From: Halichoerus grypus
Lineage: Eukaryota > Chordata > Mammalia > Carnivora > Phocidae
Reading direction: 5' to 3'
Assembly: GCF_964656455.1 (NCBI RefSeq)
Contig: NC_135713.1
Location: forward strand, 193,062,187 to 193,126,186
DNA: 64,000 bases
Each line of letters begins with the position of its first letter. Within the stretch, counting starts at the first letter, position 1. The notes beneath the pieces were generated by a model. That model was given only the letters and a program-made list of their open reading frames with translations. It ran no database searches and was not told where the DNA came from. This document shows positions 26,297 through 38,859 of this stretch, one piece after another. The position numbers were made by a program, and so were the translations under genes.

Positions 26297-26525
26297 TAAA
26301 TAAAATCTTTAAAAAAGAGAGAGAGAGAGATAGAGAAGCAGAGAGACAGAGAGAGAACTCCCCTCTTTCTAGTTGCTGCTTCAATGACCTGTTCTCGCAG
26401 CCAGGTAATACTGCACTTACCTCTACATACATCCCTTCTAAATGGGATGCAGTGTTTTGAAATCAGCTCATTTCCCTGAACTCTTAACTTTTGAAGTAGA
26501 GGCTAAAGGATAAAACGATATCTAA

Positions 26526-26538
26526 TGGGGGGGGGGGA
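26526..26538. repeat. Poly(G) run
   Basis: Uninterrupted run of about 12 G; no associated element was recognised. Confidence 0.85.
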
Positions 26539-26599
26539 TAACAGTGATGAGGAAGAGAAGAGTAGAAAAGGCAAGGGAAAACAGACTGGAAAGAACAGA

Positions 26600-26785
26600 G
26601 CAGTGGTTCACAACCTTTTCTACCTCGACTGAGGAAGGCTGACTAGCATATATTCATGTGTCTGAATCATATGTAATCGGAAATGGGGGGGAAACTGAAA
26701 ATATTTGATTGATTCTGATTTGTCCCTTAGGGGAATATTCCTCCTCACGATGGCCCTTTAAGAATTTCTACTTTAAAAGTGCAGT
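26600..26785 (+). mobile_element. Possible hAT-type MITE
   Basis: It begins AGCAGTGGTTCACAACCTTTT, the usual hAT-Charlie terminal motif, and the sequence up to ATTTCTACTTTAAA could be its other end. The family was not identified. Confidence 0.4.
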
Positions 26786-27111
26786 CTGACTCATCAATGT
26801 CCATCTTCATTGCAAAGCCCTAAACACTACTAGAACACAGTTAAAAGTATATTTTCTTAGGGCTGGTGACAAATGTGAGGGTCGGATGAGGGGAAGGAAT
26901 AAACAATCAGAGCTAGAAGTACTCCTATTATATAGTTTACAAGATGCCTTCTCAAGATTTAATCTCAGCTTTAGTTTCTTCATCTATGAAACAGACACAA
27001 AGCTTACTACGTAACTAGAGAATATTGTCAAAAATGAAAGAACTATATACATTCCAGGCACCCAATATAAAAAGTGCCCTTTCCCTTCCAAAGAGAGATA
27101 AAGACGAATCC

Positions 27112-27351
27112 AATGGTTCTCAACTGAGGATTTCCCCCCACCCCAGGACACGTATTTTTGTCAGGATGCAGGTGGCAATGTTTGGAGACACATTTTATAG
27201 TCACAACTAGCGGGATGGAGGGAGGGTGCTGATATTTAGTGGGTAGAAACCAGAGATACTGTTAAACATCCTACAATGCACAGGACAGCTCCCCACAACA
27301 AAGAGCTATCTGACCAAAAATGTCAGTAGTGCCTATGTTGGGAAACTCTAC
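27112..27351 (+). mobile_element. hAT-Charlie MITE
   Basis: ATGGTTCTCAACTGAGGATTT at the left and ATGTTGGGAAACTCTA at the right. The interior GGCAATGTTTGGAGACA, CATCCTACAATGCACAGGAC and CCACAACAAAGAGCTATCTG is diagnostic of a common Charlie-derived family. Confidence 0.8.
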
Positions 27352-27458
27352 CCAAACAAACTCATTTCCAGAAAACCACACAAACATGGAAGAGAAAGGA
27401 AAAAGAGTCTATATATTCCCTATAGTCTATAAGAAACCTATTTTAAAAAGGCAGTCTA

Positions 27459-27638
27459 GGAACACCTAGGTGGCTCAGTCGGCTAAGCCTTCAGCTCAGG
27501 TCATGATCCCAGATCCCGCTTCTGGCTCCCTGCTCAGCAGGGAGCCTGCTTCTTCTTCTGCCTCTGCCTGCCACTCCCCCTGCTTGTGTGGGCGATCTCT
27601 CTCTCTCTGACAAATAAAATCTTTTATAAATAAATAAA
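27459..27638 (+). mobile_element. SINEC
   Basis: Diverged head GGAACACCTAGGTGGCTCAG, shortened middle and an AATAAATAAAT tail. Target duplication GGCAGTCTA/GGCAATCTA. Confidence 0.9.
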
Positions 27639-27812
27639 TGGCAATCTAAAGACAGCACTCCTATCTTCTGGCAGCTGTTACTCAAATGACAAATGAAAAT
27701 GTCACAAATATCAGGAAAAAAAGCTTGTAAACGTCAGAAAAAGTTTGTCTTCCTAAACGTTATTTCAAAATGCAGGTAAAGTGTCAATGAGAACCTATTA
27801 AATTCATTTTTT

Positions 27813-28012
27813 TTTTTTAATTTTTTTTTAAGATTTTATTTATTTGAGAGAGAGAGAATGAGAGACAGAGAGCATGAGAGAGAGGAGGGTCAGAGGGAGA
27901 AGCAGACTCCTTGCTGAGCAGGGAGCCTGATGTGGGACTCGATCCCGGGACTCCAGGATCATGACCTGAGCCGAAGGCAGTCGCTTAACCAACTGAGCCA
28001 CCCAGGCGCCCC
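27813..28012 (-). mobile_element. SINEC, full length
   Basis: T-rich left end, AAGATTTTATTTATTTGAGAG, right end CCACCCAGGCGCCCC. Target duplication TAAATTCATTTTT. Confidence 0.94.
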
Positions 28013-28329
28013 TAAATTCATTTTTCTAAATAAAAGTAGTAACACTGAAGCTTGAAGTTAAAACTGGCACGCTCCTATCAATCAGAACAGAATAAAGTGA
28101 CACAACTCTTTCAGAAAGCAACCTGGGGTAAAAATAGGCTAAAAATGATGATATCCTTTGACCTCAGAACCCAATTTAAAAGAAAGAACACAACGTGCAA
28201 AAGTACTCAACGCATAATTACGAAAAACTGACAACAATGTCCAACACTCAAAATCTAGACACAAAGTCTGGATATCATTACTACTATTTATGTGCCTGAC
28301 CCTAAAACAGGATATAGGCATTTTGCATA

Positions 28330-28500
28330 TATTATCTCCTCTATCCTAACAAAACCCCCATAAGGTAAGGTTGAAAAGTCCCATATTACAGAAGAAACTA
28401 AGGTGCAAAAGATCACAGAGCTAGCAAGTCAAGAGACTAGATTCAAATCCAGGTGGACCAGGATCTAAAGTTTCAACCACTTTAGTGCTACACTGCATGC
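28330..28500 (-). repeat. MIR SINE fragment
   Basis: TTACAGAAGAAACTAAGGTGC, ATCACAGAGCTAGCAAGTC, ATTCAAATCCAGGTGGACC. Confidence 0.75.
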
Positions 28501-29649
28501 CATGAGTAACTGAGGTAAAAATTTGATGAAGTATTATGAATTTAGTAAAAATAATCATGACTACTTCTTACAGATAGAATTTTATACCTAAACGGAGAAC
28601 AAATACTTTTCAAATACCCATAAACGGTTTAACAATTGACCATGTAATGGATCACAAAGACATAGCTCAAATTCCAAAAATCAGACAGAAAGCATACAGG
28701 CCACATTCTTTGAACACAATGCAAAAAACCCTAGAAACCAACACTTTTTAAAAGGGGAGCAAAAAAGAAAACAAAAAAACAAAAAAAAAACAGAAAAACT
28801 TAACACATCTTATTAAGTAATTCTGATGAGGAGAAACCAAAATTGCTCTATTTAGAAATGAACTATGAAGACATGACAGACCAAACTCTTAGAATTTGGC
28901 CAAAGAACTAACTCAGAGGAAATGCTAACTTAAATGTTTATTTAAGAAAGTAAGACAGATTGAAAATAAATGACCTAAATGTATAACCTAAAGCTGCTTA
29001 AAAAAATCCAAAGCAGAAGAAATGAATAAAGACAAAAACAAAACCAATGAAATACTGTTAACAAAAGATAAATTCAATCAACATAAGCACAAGTTTTTGT
29101 AAGAACCTAATTTATAAAGCAGAAAACTTTGTATCCAAGAAAACAGAAGTGAAAGAGCAAATTAACAACAGAGTAAAGCAATACAAACAAACCACAGATC
29201 TACGGGGAAGATTCTAAGAGATTACCAGGCAGAATTTCGTGGCAATAAATTTAAAAATTTAGGCAAAATGAGTGATTTTCTTAAAAAATGTTGCCAAAAT
29301 TGGGTCATGAAGAGGTTAAAAACCTTAAACCAATAACCATAGAAACAATTTACAATATCAGCAAAGACCCATTCATAATAGTAAAATGGCAACTATGCTG
29401 TTCAGACATTTTAACAAGTTCTAGCAAAATGTTAGCAAACAGATTAATCCTTGCCAATTATTTCCAAGTGGAGAAAAAGATGGGAAAATTTAACAAGTCA
29501 GTCTATAAGCCTGCCACAACCACAGCCAGCCTAAAACTATGTTATAGGTCATTCCAAGTTATGAATATGGGGGAGGAAAAGCAGTCCTTCCTCCACAAAA
29601 ACACCTAAATCCCATTTGACATGCATTAAAATAATAATCCAAATCATCC

Positions 29650-29815
29650 AGACAGTATCTGATAATGTTTAGCCTAAGCACTCCCCACTGGAATGCAAAC
29701 TCCAGAGAGAGCACAGGTTTTTTTTTTTTTGTTTTTCTGGGTTTTTTTCCTATTTTGTTAACTGCACTGGAGAGCTCCTGACAAATAATAAGCACTCAAA
29801 TAAATATTTGTTGAA
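29650..29815 (+). repeat. L2 LINE 3' terminus
   Basis: CCACTGGAATGCAAACTCC, then TGACAAATAATAAGCACTCA and AATAAATATTTGTTGAATAAA, the typical L2 end. It sits between L1-like blocks. Confidence 0.65.
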
Positions 29816-30176
29816 TAAAATCATGGGCCAATCAACATCAGGAAATCATTTAAAGACTCTAAAGAAAAAAACGTATCTATTACTATCTCCAAAGATACTG
29901 AAAAAGCATCGATAATATATTCACAGTTGTAACAAAATTCCTTATTGAATTAGAAATTAAAAGAACTGTGACTGCCGTGACAAAAGACAATTATCATAAA
30001 CTGACAGCACAAATCACACTCAATGGCAAAACATAACTTCTCTAATTAAAGTCAGGACCCTGATAAGAAAGTCCCCTAACTCTGATACTATTCTACCATG
30101 TACTAGAAGGTTCTAGTCTGTGCAATCAGACAAGAAAAAGAAACACAAAGTCTTAACAATTGAAAAGGAGAAAACA

Positions 30177-30338
30177 GGGTGCCTGGGTGGCTCAGGCGTC
30201 TGCCTTTGGCTCAGGTCATGATCCCAGCTCTGGGATTGAGTCCCACATCGGGCACCCTGCTCCACAGGGAGTCTGCTTCTCCCTCTGCCCCTCCTCCCAC
30301 TCGTTCTCTCAATCTTTCAAATAAATCTTTAAAAAAAG
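30177..30338 (+). mobile_element. SINEC, internally shortened
   Basis: GGGTGCCTGGGTGGCTCAG joined directly to GCGTCTGCC (the CGGTTAA part is absent). Target duplication GAAAAGGAGAAAACAG. Confidence 0.92.
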
Positions 30339-30610
30339 AAAAGGAGAAAACAGAATGTCACTGTCACTCAGGTGACTATCCATCTAGTAATATCAAATAA
30401 AAATAAGTCAAAGAATTGCTAAGAGTAGGAAAATTCAGTAAGGCAGCCAAAAACAAACAAACAAAAATCAACATATAAAATCGAGTTTCCCCATATATCT
30501 ACAAGAAATTATCTCATTCTTAATAGCATTAAAATCTAAAAAATATCTACAAATAAATATAATAGGAAATGTGCAAGGCCTATAGAAAGAAAAGTATAAA
30601 TTTTACTCTA

Positions 30611-30765
30611 GGGTGCCTGGGTGGCTCAGATGGTTAAGCGCCTGCCTTTGGCTCAGGTCATGATCCCACGGTCCTGGGATCAAGTCCCGCAGGGAGCCTG
30701 CTTCTCCTTCTGCCTCCTTCTCTGTGTCTCTCATGAATAAATAAATAAAATCTTTAAAAAAAAAA
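30611..30765 (+). mobile_element. SINEC with internal deletion
   Basis: The head is normal, but the middle lacks about 20 bases between GTCCCGC and AGGGAGCCTGC. Target duplication TTTTACTCTAG. Confidence 0.92.
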
Positions 30766-31573
30766 GTTTTTTACTCTAGACATAAAGGACCTCAATAGAG
30801 GAAAATACCACAACTTTGGAAGACCTAATGCTGTCAAGATGTCGTATCTCCAAATTAATGTACAGTCACAAAACAGTCCCAATCCAAATCCCAACAGGAT
30901 TTAAAGGAAGCTGATAAACTGATTCTAAAATTCATATGGAAGAAGATAATGAGCAAGACCTTCACAAAAATATACATATAATTTTAAGGAAAAGGAGAGT
31001 GTAGTTACTCTATCAGCTATTTCAAGCTATGGCAAGTAGTATATATTTTATCCATTTAAAGCTTTAGTAGTTCATTATATTACTTTATTATGTATTACTA
31101 ATTCATTATATTATTATAGTATTCCTTATATTACAATTCATTATAGCTTTAGTAATTCAAACAGTCTGACATCCATGCAGGAACTGACACTGCATCACAC
31201 AGGAGACAACACATCAACATAAATATATATGGAGTTTGTTTACAATAAAAGTACTCTTTCTAATCATATAAAAAGAATGTTCTATTCAATATATTGTTTA
31301 GGGATAACTGGTTATCCACTGGCAGCCAGGGGGGTTAAAATGTTGCCTCAAACCATACACAAAAACACAGATACAGAGAACAGATTGGTGGTTGCCAGAG
31401 GCAGAGGGATGGGGGTGGACAAAATGGGTAAAAGGAGTCAAAAAGTAAAAACCTCCAGTTATAAAAATATAAATCAAGGGGATACAATATATAGCATGGC
31501 AAGTAGAGCTAGTAACACAGTACTGCATATCTGAAAGTTGCCGGGAAACTAAAACTTAGAAGTTCTCATCACA

Positions 31574-31793
31574 GGGGCACCTGGGTAGCACAGTCGGTTG
31601 GGCATCCAACTTCTTGGTTTCGGTTCAGGTTGTGGCCTCACAGTCATGGGATGGAACCCCACATCAGGCTCGGCCCTGAGTGCAGAGTCTACTTGGGCGA
31701 GTGCAGAGTCTACTTGGGATTCTCTCTCCCTCTCCCCTCCCACTCATGCTCTCTCTCAAGTAAATAAATAAATAAATCCTTTTTTAAAAAAAA
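31574..31793 (+). mobile_element. Older SINEC
   Basis: GGGGCACCTGGGTAGCACAG with the longer older-type CATCCAACTTCTTGGTTTC segment and a short internal duplication of GAGTGCAGAGTCTACTTGG. Target duplication AGTTCTCATCACA. Confidence 0.92.
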
Positions 31794-32180
31794 GTTCTCA
31801 TCACAAGTAAAAAAAAAATTCTGTAACAATTTAGTGATGGATGTTAATCAGACTTATTGTGATCATTTTGCAAAACATACAAATAGTGAATCATGTTATA
31901 TGCCTGAAACTAACATAATACTGTATGTCAATTATATCTCAGTTAAAAAGAAAACCAATTTTAAGAGCTAAACATAAAAGCTACATACAGCCAATCCTCT
32001 CAGAGAAACATTTCTCCCAACGAAAGGCCTTACACTCCAAGTAATTTCCTTCCATTTCTTTCCCTTCCCACGCACTAATATATATTCCTTCTTGCCTCTC
32101 CTAGTTCCATCAATATTCTGCTAATTTTCTAACATGAATATCCAGTCATGTCAAAAGTTTACTTAAGTGTGTAATCAATG

Positions 32181-32372
32181 AGGGCGCCTGGGTGGCTCAG
32201 CTGGTTAAGCGACTGCCCTCAGCTCAGGTCATGATCCTGGAGTCCCGGGATCGCGTCCGGCGTCGGGCTCCCTGCTCAGCAGGGAGTCTGCTTCTCCCTC
32301 TGACCCTCCTCCCTCTCCTGTTCTCTGTCTCTCATTCTCTCTCTCTCAAATAAATAAAATCTTAAAAAAAAA
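32181..32372 (+). mobile_element. SINEC, full length
   Basis: GGGCGCCTGGGTGGCTCAGC to an A-tail. Target duplication AAGTGTGTAATCAATGA. Confidence 0.95.
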
Positions 32373-32394
32373 AGTGTGTAATCAATGAAATACG

Positions 32395-32505
32395 TTAGAT
32401 TTGGAGTCAAGAACTCTAGTACAACCTTGACTCTTAACCTAGTAATTTTTAGCACAGTCATTTGACCTCTCTGTCCTGACGTTTCTCAACTATAAATGAC
32501 AAATT
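32395..32505 (+). repeat. MIR SINE fragment
   Basis: TTTGGAGTCAAGAACTCTAG, CACAGTCATTTGACCTCTCTG, TTTCTCAACTATAAATGAC. Confidence 0.55.
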
Positions 32506-32547
32506 TGTGCCTATTCCCAAAATAAGTTTTAAAATGTTCTATATTTC

Positions 32548-32730
32548 GGACACCTGGGTGGCTCAGTTGGTTAAGCGACTGCCTTCAGCTCAGGTCATGA
32601 TACTGGAGTCCCAGGATCAAGTCCCACATCGGGCTCCCCACTCAGTGGGGAGTCTGCTTCTCCCTCTGACCCTCTCCCCTCTCATGCTCTCTCTCACTCT
32701 CAAATAAATAAATAAATAAATAAAATCTTT
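32548..32730 (+). mobile_element. SINEC, full length
   Basis: GGACACCTGGGTGGCTCAG to a (TAAA)n tail. Target duplication AAAATGTTCTATATTTC with one mismatch. Confidence 0.94.
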
Positions 32731-32749
32731 AAAATGCTCTATATTTCAT

Positions 32750-33130
32750 CAGTCTTGCATTTGTACCTTTCTTTCCATTCTATGCCCATCACTCTGGTTC
32801 AAAAGACTTTTACTCACAGATAGGCTACTTGCCTATAAGTCTTACCCTGGCTTCCAAACCATCCTACACTTCCAATCCATTCACCCCACATCACTATCAG
32901 AGATTCTTTTATCAGCACTCCAACCATGCCATTCCATGTTAGTGATTCTGCACTAGTCGCAGATGGCTCTCTTCCCTGTTACCCAACACAACATCCTCAC
33001 CTGAGGTCACTCATCCTTGGATCTGAAACATCCTATTTCCTCTTGGAAACCTAAGTGTCATCTTGGATCAAACTAAAGTTCCACTCTTCTCTGGGTTTCT
33101 GATCACCTTAGCCCAAAGTAATCACTTTTT
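32750..33130 (+). repeat. Probable L2 LINE fragment
   Basis: A pyrimidine-rich sense L2-like stretch with CTTACCCTGGCTTCCAAACC and CTCTTCTCTGGGTTTCTGATCACC. Diverged. Confidence 0.45.
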
Positions 33131-33591
33131 CCTCCTAAATCTCAGCATTTAATGCCTGTATCATGCATCTAATTACAATTAAGGCATTCACTGCCATTCT
33201 AATGCTTCCTTTTCTACTTGAATGTGGGAGAAAAAAATCAAGTCCAGTAAATTACTCCTTGAAGACAGGAACCAAGTTCTCAATTCTTAAGTGTTTTCAT
33301 CATTCCTTATTTTACTATCAGAGAAGTTATTTCCCTTGTCCTTTAGGGGCAAAGTCAATCTTAATGACAGATGATCTTGAAAGGCTAGGCTCCAAATAAT
33401 TAAGAGTTACCTTGAAAATTTTTATATCTATTATTCTTTGCTTAGAGAATTCTGGATCACCTTTTCTGGAATTGCCACAGGGACACTTTAGACTATCCTT
33501 AATCATGACACATACTAGTTTCTATTCAGATTATCAACTATAGTAACTTCTATACCTGTTGAAGGACTATCTGTTAAGGGAATATAAGGCA

Positions 33592-33803
33592 TGGGTGCCT
33601 GGGTGGCTCAGTTGGTTGAGCGACTGCCTTCGGCTCAGGTCATGATCCTGGAGTCCCTGGATCGAGTCCCGCATTGGGCTCCCTGCTCAGCAAGGAGCCT
33701 GCTTCTCCCTCTGACCCTCCCCCCTCTCATGTGCTCTCTCTCTCTCATTCTCTCTGTCTCAAATAAATAAATAAAATCTTTAAAAAAAAAAAAAAAGAAA
33801 AAA
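33592..33803 (+). mobile_element. SINEC, full length
   Basis: GGGTGCCTGGGTGGCTCAG with a long A-tail. Target duplication AAGGGAATATAAGGCA. Confidence 0.95.
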
Positions 33804-34058
33804 AGGGAATATAAGGCATAGCTCTTGGAAGGCGGGCCTGCTGGGAAACACCTAAGAGCAATACTGCACCTCACCCTTCCACAAGTTTTTCAGTCAATCT
33901 TAATGTTTATGGATGAAATCAAGGAAATGTGTCTCATCTAGTAATACCATTACACTGTCTATTTAGAATAAAGCATGTAAGTGTAAATAATCTAACACTG
34001 CTTTGGACATTAATAGAAATAATAACTTCCTGCACCTAATAAAATGGAAAACCAAGTA

Positions 34059-34426
34059 CAGCTGACCCTTGAACAACACAGGTTTGAAGAGTACAGGTCC
34101 ACTTATACATGGATTTTTTTTTCCAATAAATACAGTACAGTACTTTCTCTTATTGTTTCCCATAACATTATCTTTTCTCTAGCTTACTTTATTAGCTTAT
34201 CAATTATTATTTAAATTACTATTATTCATTACTTGCTGTATCAGCTTATGTATATAATACATACTACATACAAATTATGTGTTAAATGACTGTTTATGTT
34301 CTTAGGCTTCCAGTCAGCAGTAGGCTATCAGTAATTAAGTGTTGGGAGAGTCAAAAGCTATATGTGGATTTTCCACTACATGAGAGGTCGACATCCTTAA
34401 CCCCCATGTTGTTCAAGGGTCAACTC
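34059..34426 (+). mobile_element. MER2 (TcMar-Tigger non-autonomous DNA transposon)
   Basis: Terminal inverted repeats: CAGCTGACCCTTGAACAACAC at the left and GTTGTTCAAGGGTCAACTC at the right, flanked by TA dinucleotides (34057-34058 and 34427-34428), the target duplication expected for Tc1/mariner elements. The interior matches MER2 (AATAAATACAGTACAGTAC, TTTTCTCTAGCTTACTTTAT). Confidence 0.92.
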
Positions 34427-35257
34427 TATATACATATCACATCAATGTCTTGAATGTACACTTGGAAATATCAAAGTCACCTCACGCCTCTCAAGTCTGA
34501 GATCTACTTACTATCAAGTTATGATTAAGAACAAATTAAGAGAATTCTCAATTGGGAGGAAAATCACTGCACCAAGCAAACTTCCTGCAAATACAAAATT
34601 AGCCTTTCCACTTAAAACTTCCAAGTCAAATTTCTTCTGTGAATGCTTGAATGTATTTGCATAAGAGATCAATTTCAAATACAGCTGGGAAGAAGCAAAA
34701 TGAGTCTTAAGCAAGCCTCACTCTTGTTTTCATCTTACAAAGAGAAGATTGGCCTGTCTTCCAGCCTTGTGAATAAAGATCTTGCAAAATTCACTATGCA
34801 AAGGGTGTGCCCAAAGAATACTTGGTGGAAAAATCTGCTGGACAAGTGCCAATTTAAAAAGAAAAACATTTTCACCCAGTTGGAAATCTAGAGAAACAGT
34901 GGTTGCAGCAACTCAGCTGAAAACTCTTAAGATCTGAAGAAAAATTTTTAAGAAAAAACCCAGATCTTTTCATTCTCAAGAGTAAAATTCTATGAAAGGC
35001 AATTGAATGAATCAAAGAAAGAGTCATCTATGTTAACTTTATGCATCTAGGCAGTAACTAAAATTCCACGTTTGATGTTTGACAGTGTCAAAGGGCAACT
35101 GATCTCTAATTCTACATAAATGAACTTTATAATCTGTAATTGCCTTTAATCAATTATTTCTGGGAAAGAAATAGGAATAAAAGATAACTTTTTATTGTTT
35201 TCTTTTAAAAAATGAAAAAATGTTTATTTTTTGCTTATTTGGTTTTTGGGTTTTTGT

Positions 35258-35405
35258 TTAAATATTTTATTTATTTATTTGACAGAGCAAGACAGCACAA
35301 GCACGGGGAGCAGCAGAGGGAGAGGGAGAAGCAATGACTCGGGGCCCGATCCCAGGACCTGAGAAAAAGGCAGATGCTTAACCAACTGAGCCACCCAGGC
35401 GCCCC
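35258..35405 (-). mobile_element. SINEC with internal deletion
   Basis: AATATTTTATTTATTTATTTG at the left and CCACCCAGGCGCCCC at the right. The central part is shortened to about 150 bp. No clear target duplication. Confidence 0.88.
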
Positions 35406-36689
35406 TGTTTTGCTTGGGGGGGAGGGCAGATATAGAGGACTGTTTTTCATTAGGGATATTTATTTCCAAAGTATAACATTCCAACGGCTTTATTCAGCAA
35501 AGAGGATACCCATATGGTAAAGCCCTTTGTCTTCACTCTCTCACTATCCCCCATTCTCAGGGTCCATACCTTCCTTTCAGATTTCTGCATTGCCGTAAGT
35601 GGAACACAATTAAAAAAATAAAATGACAGTTACTGCAGGTATACAGACTGGCACCAGGTTGCCTCATGAAAGAAACAAGTGAGCAGACTGCTGCTGCAGC
35701 TCTGCCACTAACTCCCTGACGGGACCAAGTCTGCAGACCCCCTATGGAAATACAGGCAGGATGAGCTCCATGAGGGATCACTCAGCGGCTCAGCATACCT
35801 CAACAAGATGGACAGAGTGCCTAACAGTGGTAAAACTCTTTCCCATCCCAGTCTGGGTCTCATCATTACAAAACAACAAGTGACATTTTCCAAAAAGGTA
35901 TAATTTAGACTTTGTAAGTGAGGAACCTAGGAAGATTAAAAGAATTAAAATGAACAATTCTCAACAATAGTCTAGAATTCTTTTTTACCATATTGCTCCC
36001 TAATCCCACAAATGCTAAGAAAAATAATAACCTCCAGTTCACCCTTCAAGTTTTCTGGTGATTATCAAATCAATAAAAATAAGATACTGAATGTTAATCA
36101 TAAACTCCATACTCAGACATGAAAACAACACAAACCCAGATAAGTGGGTGGAAAAACCAATCAGGATATTCTTTAACTGCTATTTTATGCCTTTCAACTT
36201 CCTATAATAACCAGACTCACCAGAAAAAGATTTTTTGAGGAAAATACTTCAAAAAACACTAAGGACATGCTTATAATTCATATATCAGTTATAAGCACAA
36301 TGCAAGACTAAAGGAAAAAGAACATAAAATACTTCCACATTTTAAAAGACTTCTTTTTCCAGCAACTGGGGAAATAAGGATTTTTCCACATAAGTTAAAA
36401 TATAAATCATCCCTTTAGAATGTCAAAAATGTTTTTAGAAAATTATGAACTAGGTCACTTCTCTGGATTATTTATTATAGTAAAGGAGAAACACCTTCCC
36501 ATCATCCCTCATAATCAGTGCCATGCCCACCAGTGTACTGTACAGTCAGAGAGGCATCTAAAGAGCAATGTCCCTTCAAGTTGCTCCATTTCTGGGAACA
36601 GAATCTTCTTTCTGCTCCCTCCCAGTCAGTTCAGTAGAAAAATACTCATAGAAAGAGCAGCAAGAAAGAACTAGCTTTTTATCTTCGCT

Positions 36690-37065
36690 GAAGTAAATTA
36701 TGTAACATGTTTATAGTCTTGGGCCTCAACTGTAAAATGGAGATCTCACCTTCATCATATGAATGTTTTAAAGATTAAATAAGATACCAAATGTAGGGGG
36801 CACCTGGGTCGCTCAGTCAGTTAAGCGTTTGCCTTCCACTCAGGTCATAACCCCAGGGTCCTGGGATAGAGCCCTGTGTCCTGCTCCGCGGGCAGACTGC
36901 TTCTCCCTCTCCTCCCCACCTGTGCTCTCTCTCGCTATCTCTGTCGCTGTCTCTCTCAAATAAATAAAATCTTAAATAAATAAATTCTTAAAAAAAAAAA
37001 GATACCAAATGTAAACCACCTAACATATAGAAGGTGTAATCAATACATACTAATTCTCTTGCTTC
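36690..37065 (+). repeat. MIR SINE split by a SINEC
   Basis: GGGCCTCAACTGTAAAATGGAGATC before, and CACCTAACATATAGAAGGTG after, the SINE at 36796-37000. Confidence 0.65.
36796..37000 (+). mobile_element. SINEC inserted in MIR
   Basis: GGGGGCACCTGGGTCGCTCAG to an A-tail. Target duplication AAGATACCAAATGTA. Confidence 0.93.
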
Positions 37066-37384
37066 CTTCTCTTTTTTTAAAAAAGTCACTCCAGCCACTT
37101 CCCAGATGCTAGGTCTGCCCTAGCAAAATGACCCTCCCAACCCATCCAACCTCTATTCCATACAAGAAATGAATAACAGGTTATTGCAGGCCAAAGAGTG
37201 TATCTGGTTAAGATACAGACTATTTACCTTTCCTCAAAATTTATTACCAAATTACTTAATATTACTATAAAGTCTCTTGAATATAAAGTTAAATGCCCTA
37301 TTTTACACTATGTTTGGTAGATTTCTTTTCATCAACCAAGTCTAAAGGGCAATTTGCTTCTGTTTCCACTAATACAGCTCAGTG

Positions 37385-37612
37385 TTTATGCCCAGGCTGT
37401 GGGTAAACAGCCTAGAATAGTACCTTGATTTCTTGTTAGCTGTGAGACATTAAGCAAGCTACTTAAACTTTTCATGTCTCATTCTCAGTCTGTAAAACTA
37501 AGATAATACCTACACCTCATTGTATTGTGAGAACTAAATAAGTAAGTATAAGCACTTACAACACTGCCTACACCTCAGAAATATTCAACCAATGTAAGCT
37601 ATTATTTTTTTC
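37385..37612 (+). repeat. MIR SINE, nearly complete
   Basis: TTAGCTGTGAGACATTAAGCAAG, CATTCTCAGTCTGTAAAACTAAGATAATACC, GAGAACTAAATAAGTAAGTATAAGCACTTA, TGTAAGCTATTATT. Confidence 0.8.
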
Positions 37613-38535
37613 CTAACATGTTTCAATTCTGTTGTCTGATTAGGCAAAGTAGGTTAAAAATGTTGTTCCCTAGTTCCAACAACTCACTTCAGTCAGTCCC
37701 CTCCCCCCGGGGTTCTGTGATCTCCCAGGTTTCATACTAATTTAGTCCCAGTGGTCCTAAGCTCTGTCTCCCCCAGTTTCTATTTTCCCAGGATGCATCA
37801 AGTGCCAGAACAAATGGGAAAAAAAGATTAAAGGGTGAGCAAAAAAAACCAGTCACTACACATACACACTTCTCATTTAATCCCCTGGCTCATGTCCTCT
37901 ATTAGGCAAAAGTAAAACAACCTGAAAATGATTTAAAATTGAATATAACCCCTCCTTCCTGGTTGTCATTCCTCAAATCCTCACCAACCCCCCAACCTTT
38001 TCTCCACAAATCCTCTTACCTGAGAGTTCTGAGTATAATCTATACAGTTGCTACAATGCTACTAAATAGGTTACCAGGGCAACCTGCAACATTTGTACTT
38101 GACCAAAAACTTTTCAGGATATTCTACTTGAGGAAAAGACTCTCCAGACACTTTTATCAGATTGAAATTGGTTTCAAAACAATTTTGTTCATCACTTCGA
38201 TGCAAAACCCTTCTTTGTAACTAAACAAATATAAAATCAAACAGGCTGAAGTGGCCACAAAGCATTACGAGGAACCCAAAATAGTAAAATTTACTTTATA
38301 TATATTATGTACTGCACCCATTAGTTAAAATTTTAGAGACTCAATGCTCTCTTTACATTGAATGTAAGAGCATAATTTCCCCAGCTATACAATGGGAAAT
38401 AGGAAAAAAAAGAATGAACTGATAGATATTAAAAGACATGACCTGAGGTATAAATTTCTGCCTAGCCTGCAAATTAGTCTGTTTTGATCTTTGTTTAGGG
38501 AGAGTAGAGAAACTAATTAGATTACTATTCATTTG

Positions 38536-38671
38536 AGGGGTGCCTGGGTGACTCAAGTCGGTTAAGCAACGGACTCGATTTCAGCTCAGGTCTTGATCTC
38601 AAGAGTCATGAGTTTAAGACCCACATTGGGCCCCATGCTCGGCGTGGAGTCTACTTAATAAAAAAAAAAAA
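38536..38671 (+). mobile_element. Older short SINEC
   Basis: AGGGGTGCCTGGGTGACTCA, then TTTCAGCTCAGGTCTTGATC and GGAGTCTACTTAATAAAA; it lacks the CT-rich 3' part. Target duplication AGATTACTATTCATTTGA. Confidence 0.92.
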
Positions 38672-38859
38672 AGATTACTATTCATTTGAAATAAAATGTG
38701 GTCCCATGCTTTCCCTTTTCTACTAAAATAATGTATCATGCACATGGAATCTAATAGGGTGCTATGCAAATGACACTGAAACCTCTGGGTATACCCAACA
38801 GCCAAAAATGTTTAAATGAAAATTGGCAAGTGCCCACCACATTCAATAACCTCCTTCCA

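Larger units (their letters stand above)
28580..31960 (+). mobile_element. Degraded L1 (ORF2 to 3' end) with nested SINEs
   Basis: Diverged L1 ORF2-like sequence appears from about 28580 (for example GGATCACAAAGACATAGCTC and TAATCCTTGCCAATTA), continues at 29830-30610 (ACAGCACAAATCACACTCAATGG), then 30770-30960 (CAGTCCCAATCCAAATCCCAA, AATTCATATGGAAGAAG). It ends with a typical 3' UTR at 31360-31550 and 31800-31960 (TTGGTGGTTGCCAGAGGCAG; CAATTATATCTCAGTTAAAAAG). SINEs at 30177, 30611 and 31574 and an L2 piece at 29650 interrupt it. It may be more than one L1 insertion. Confidence 0.7.
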
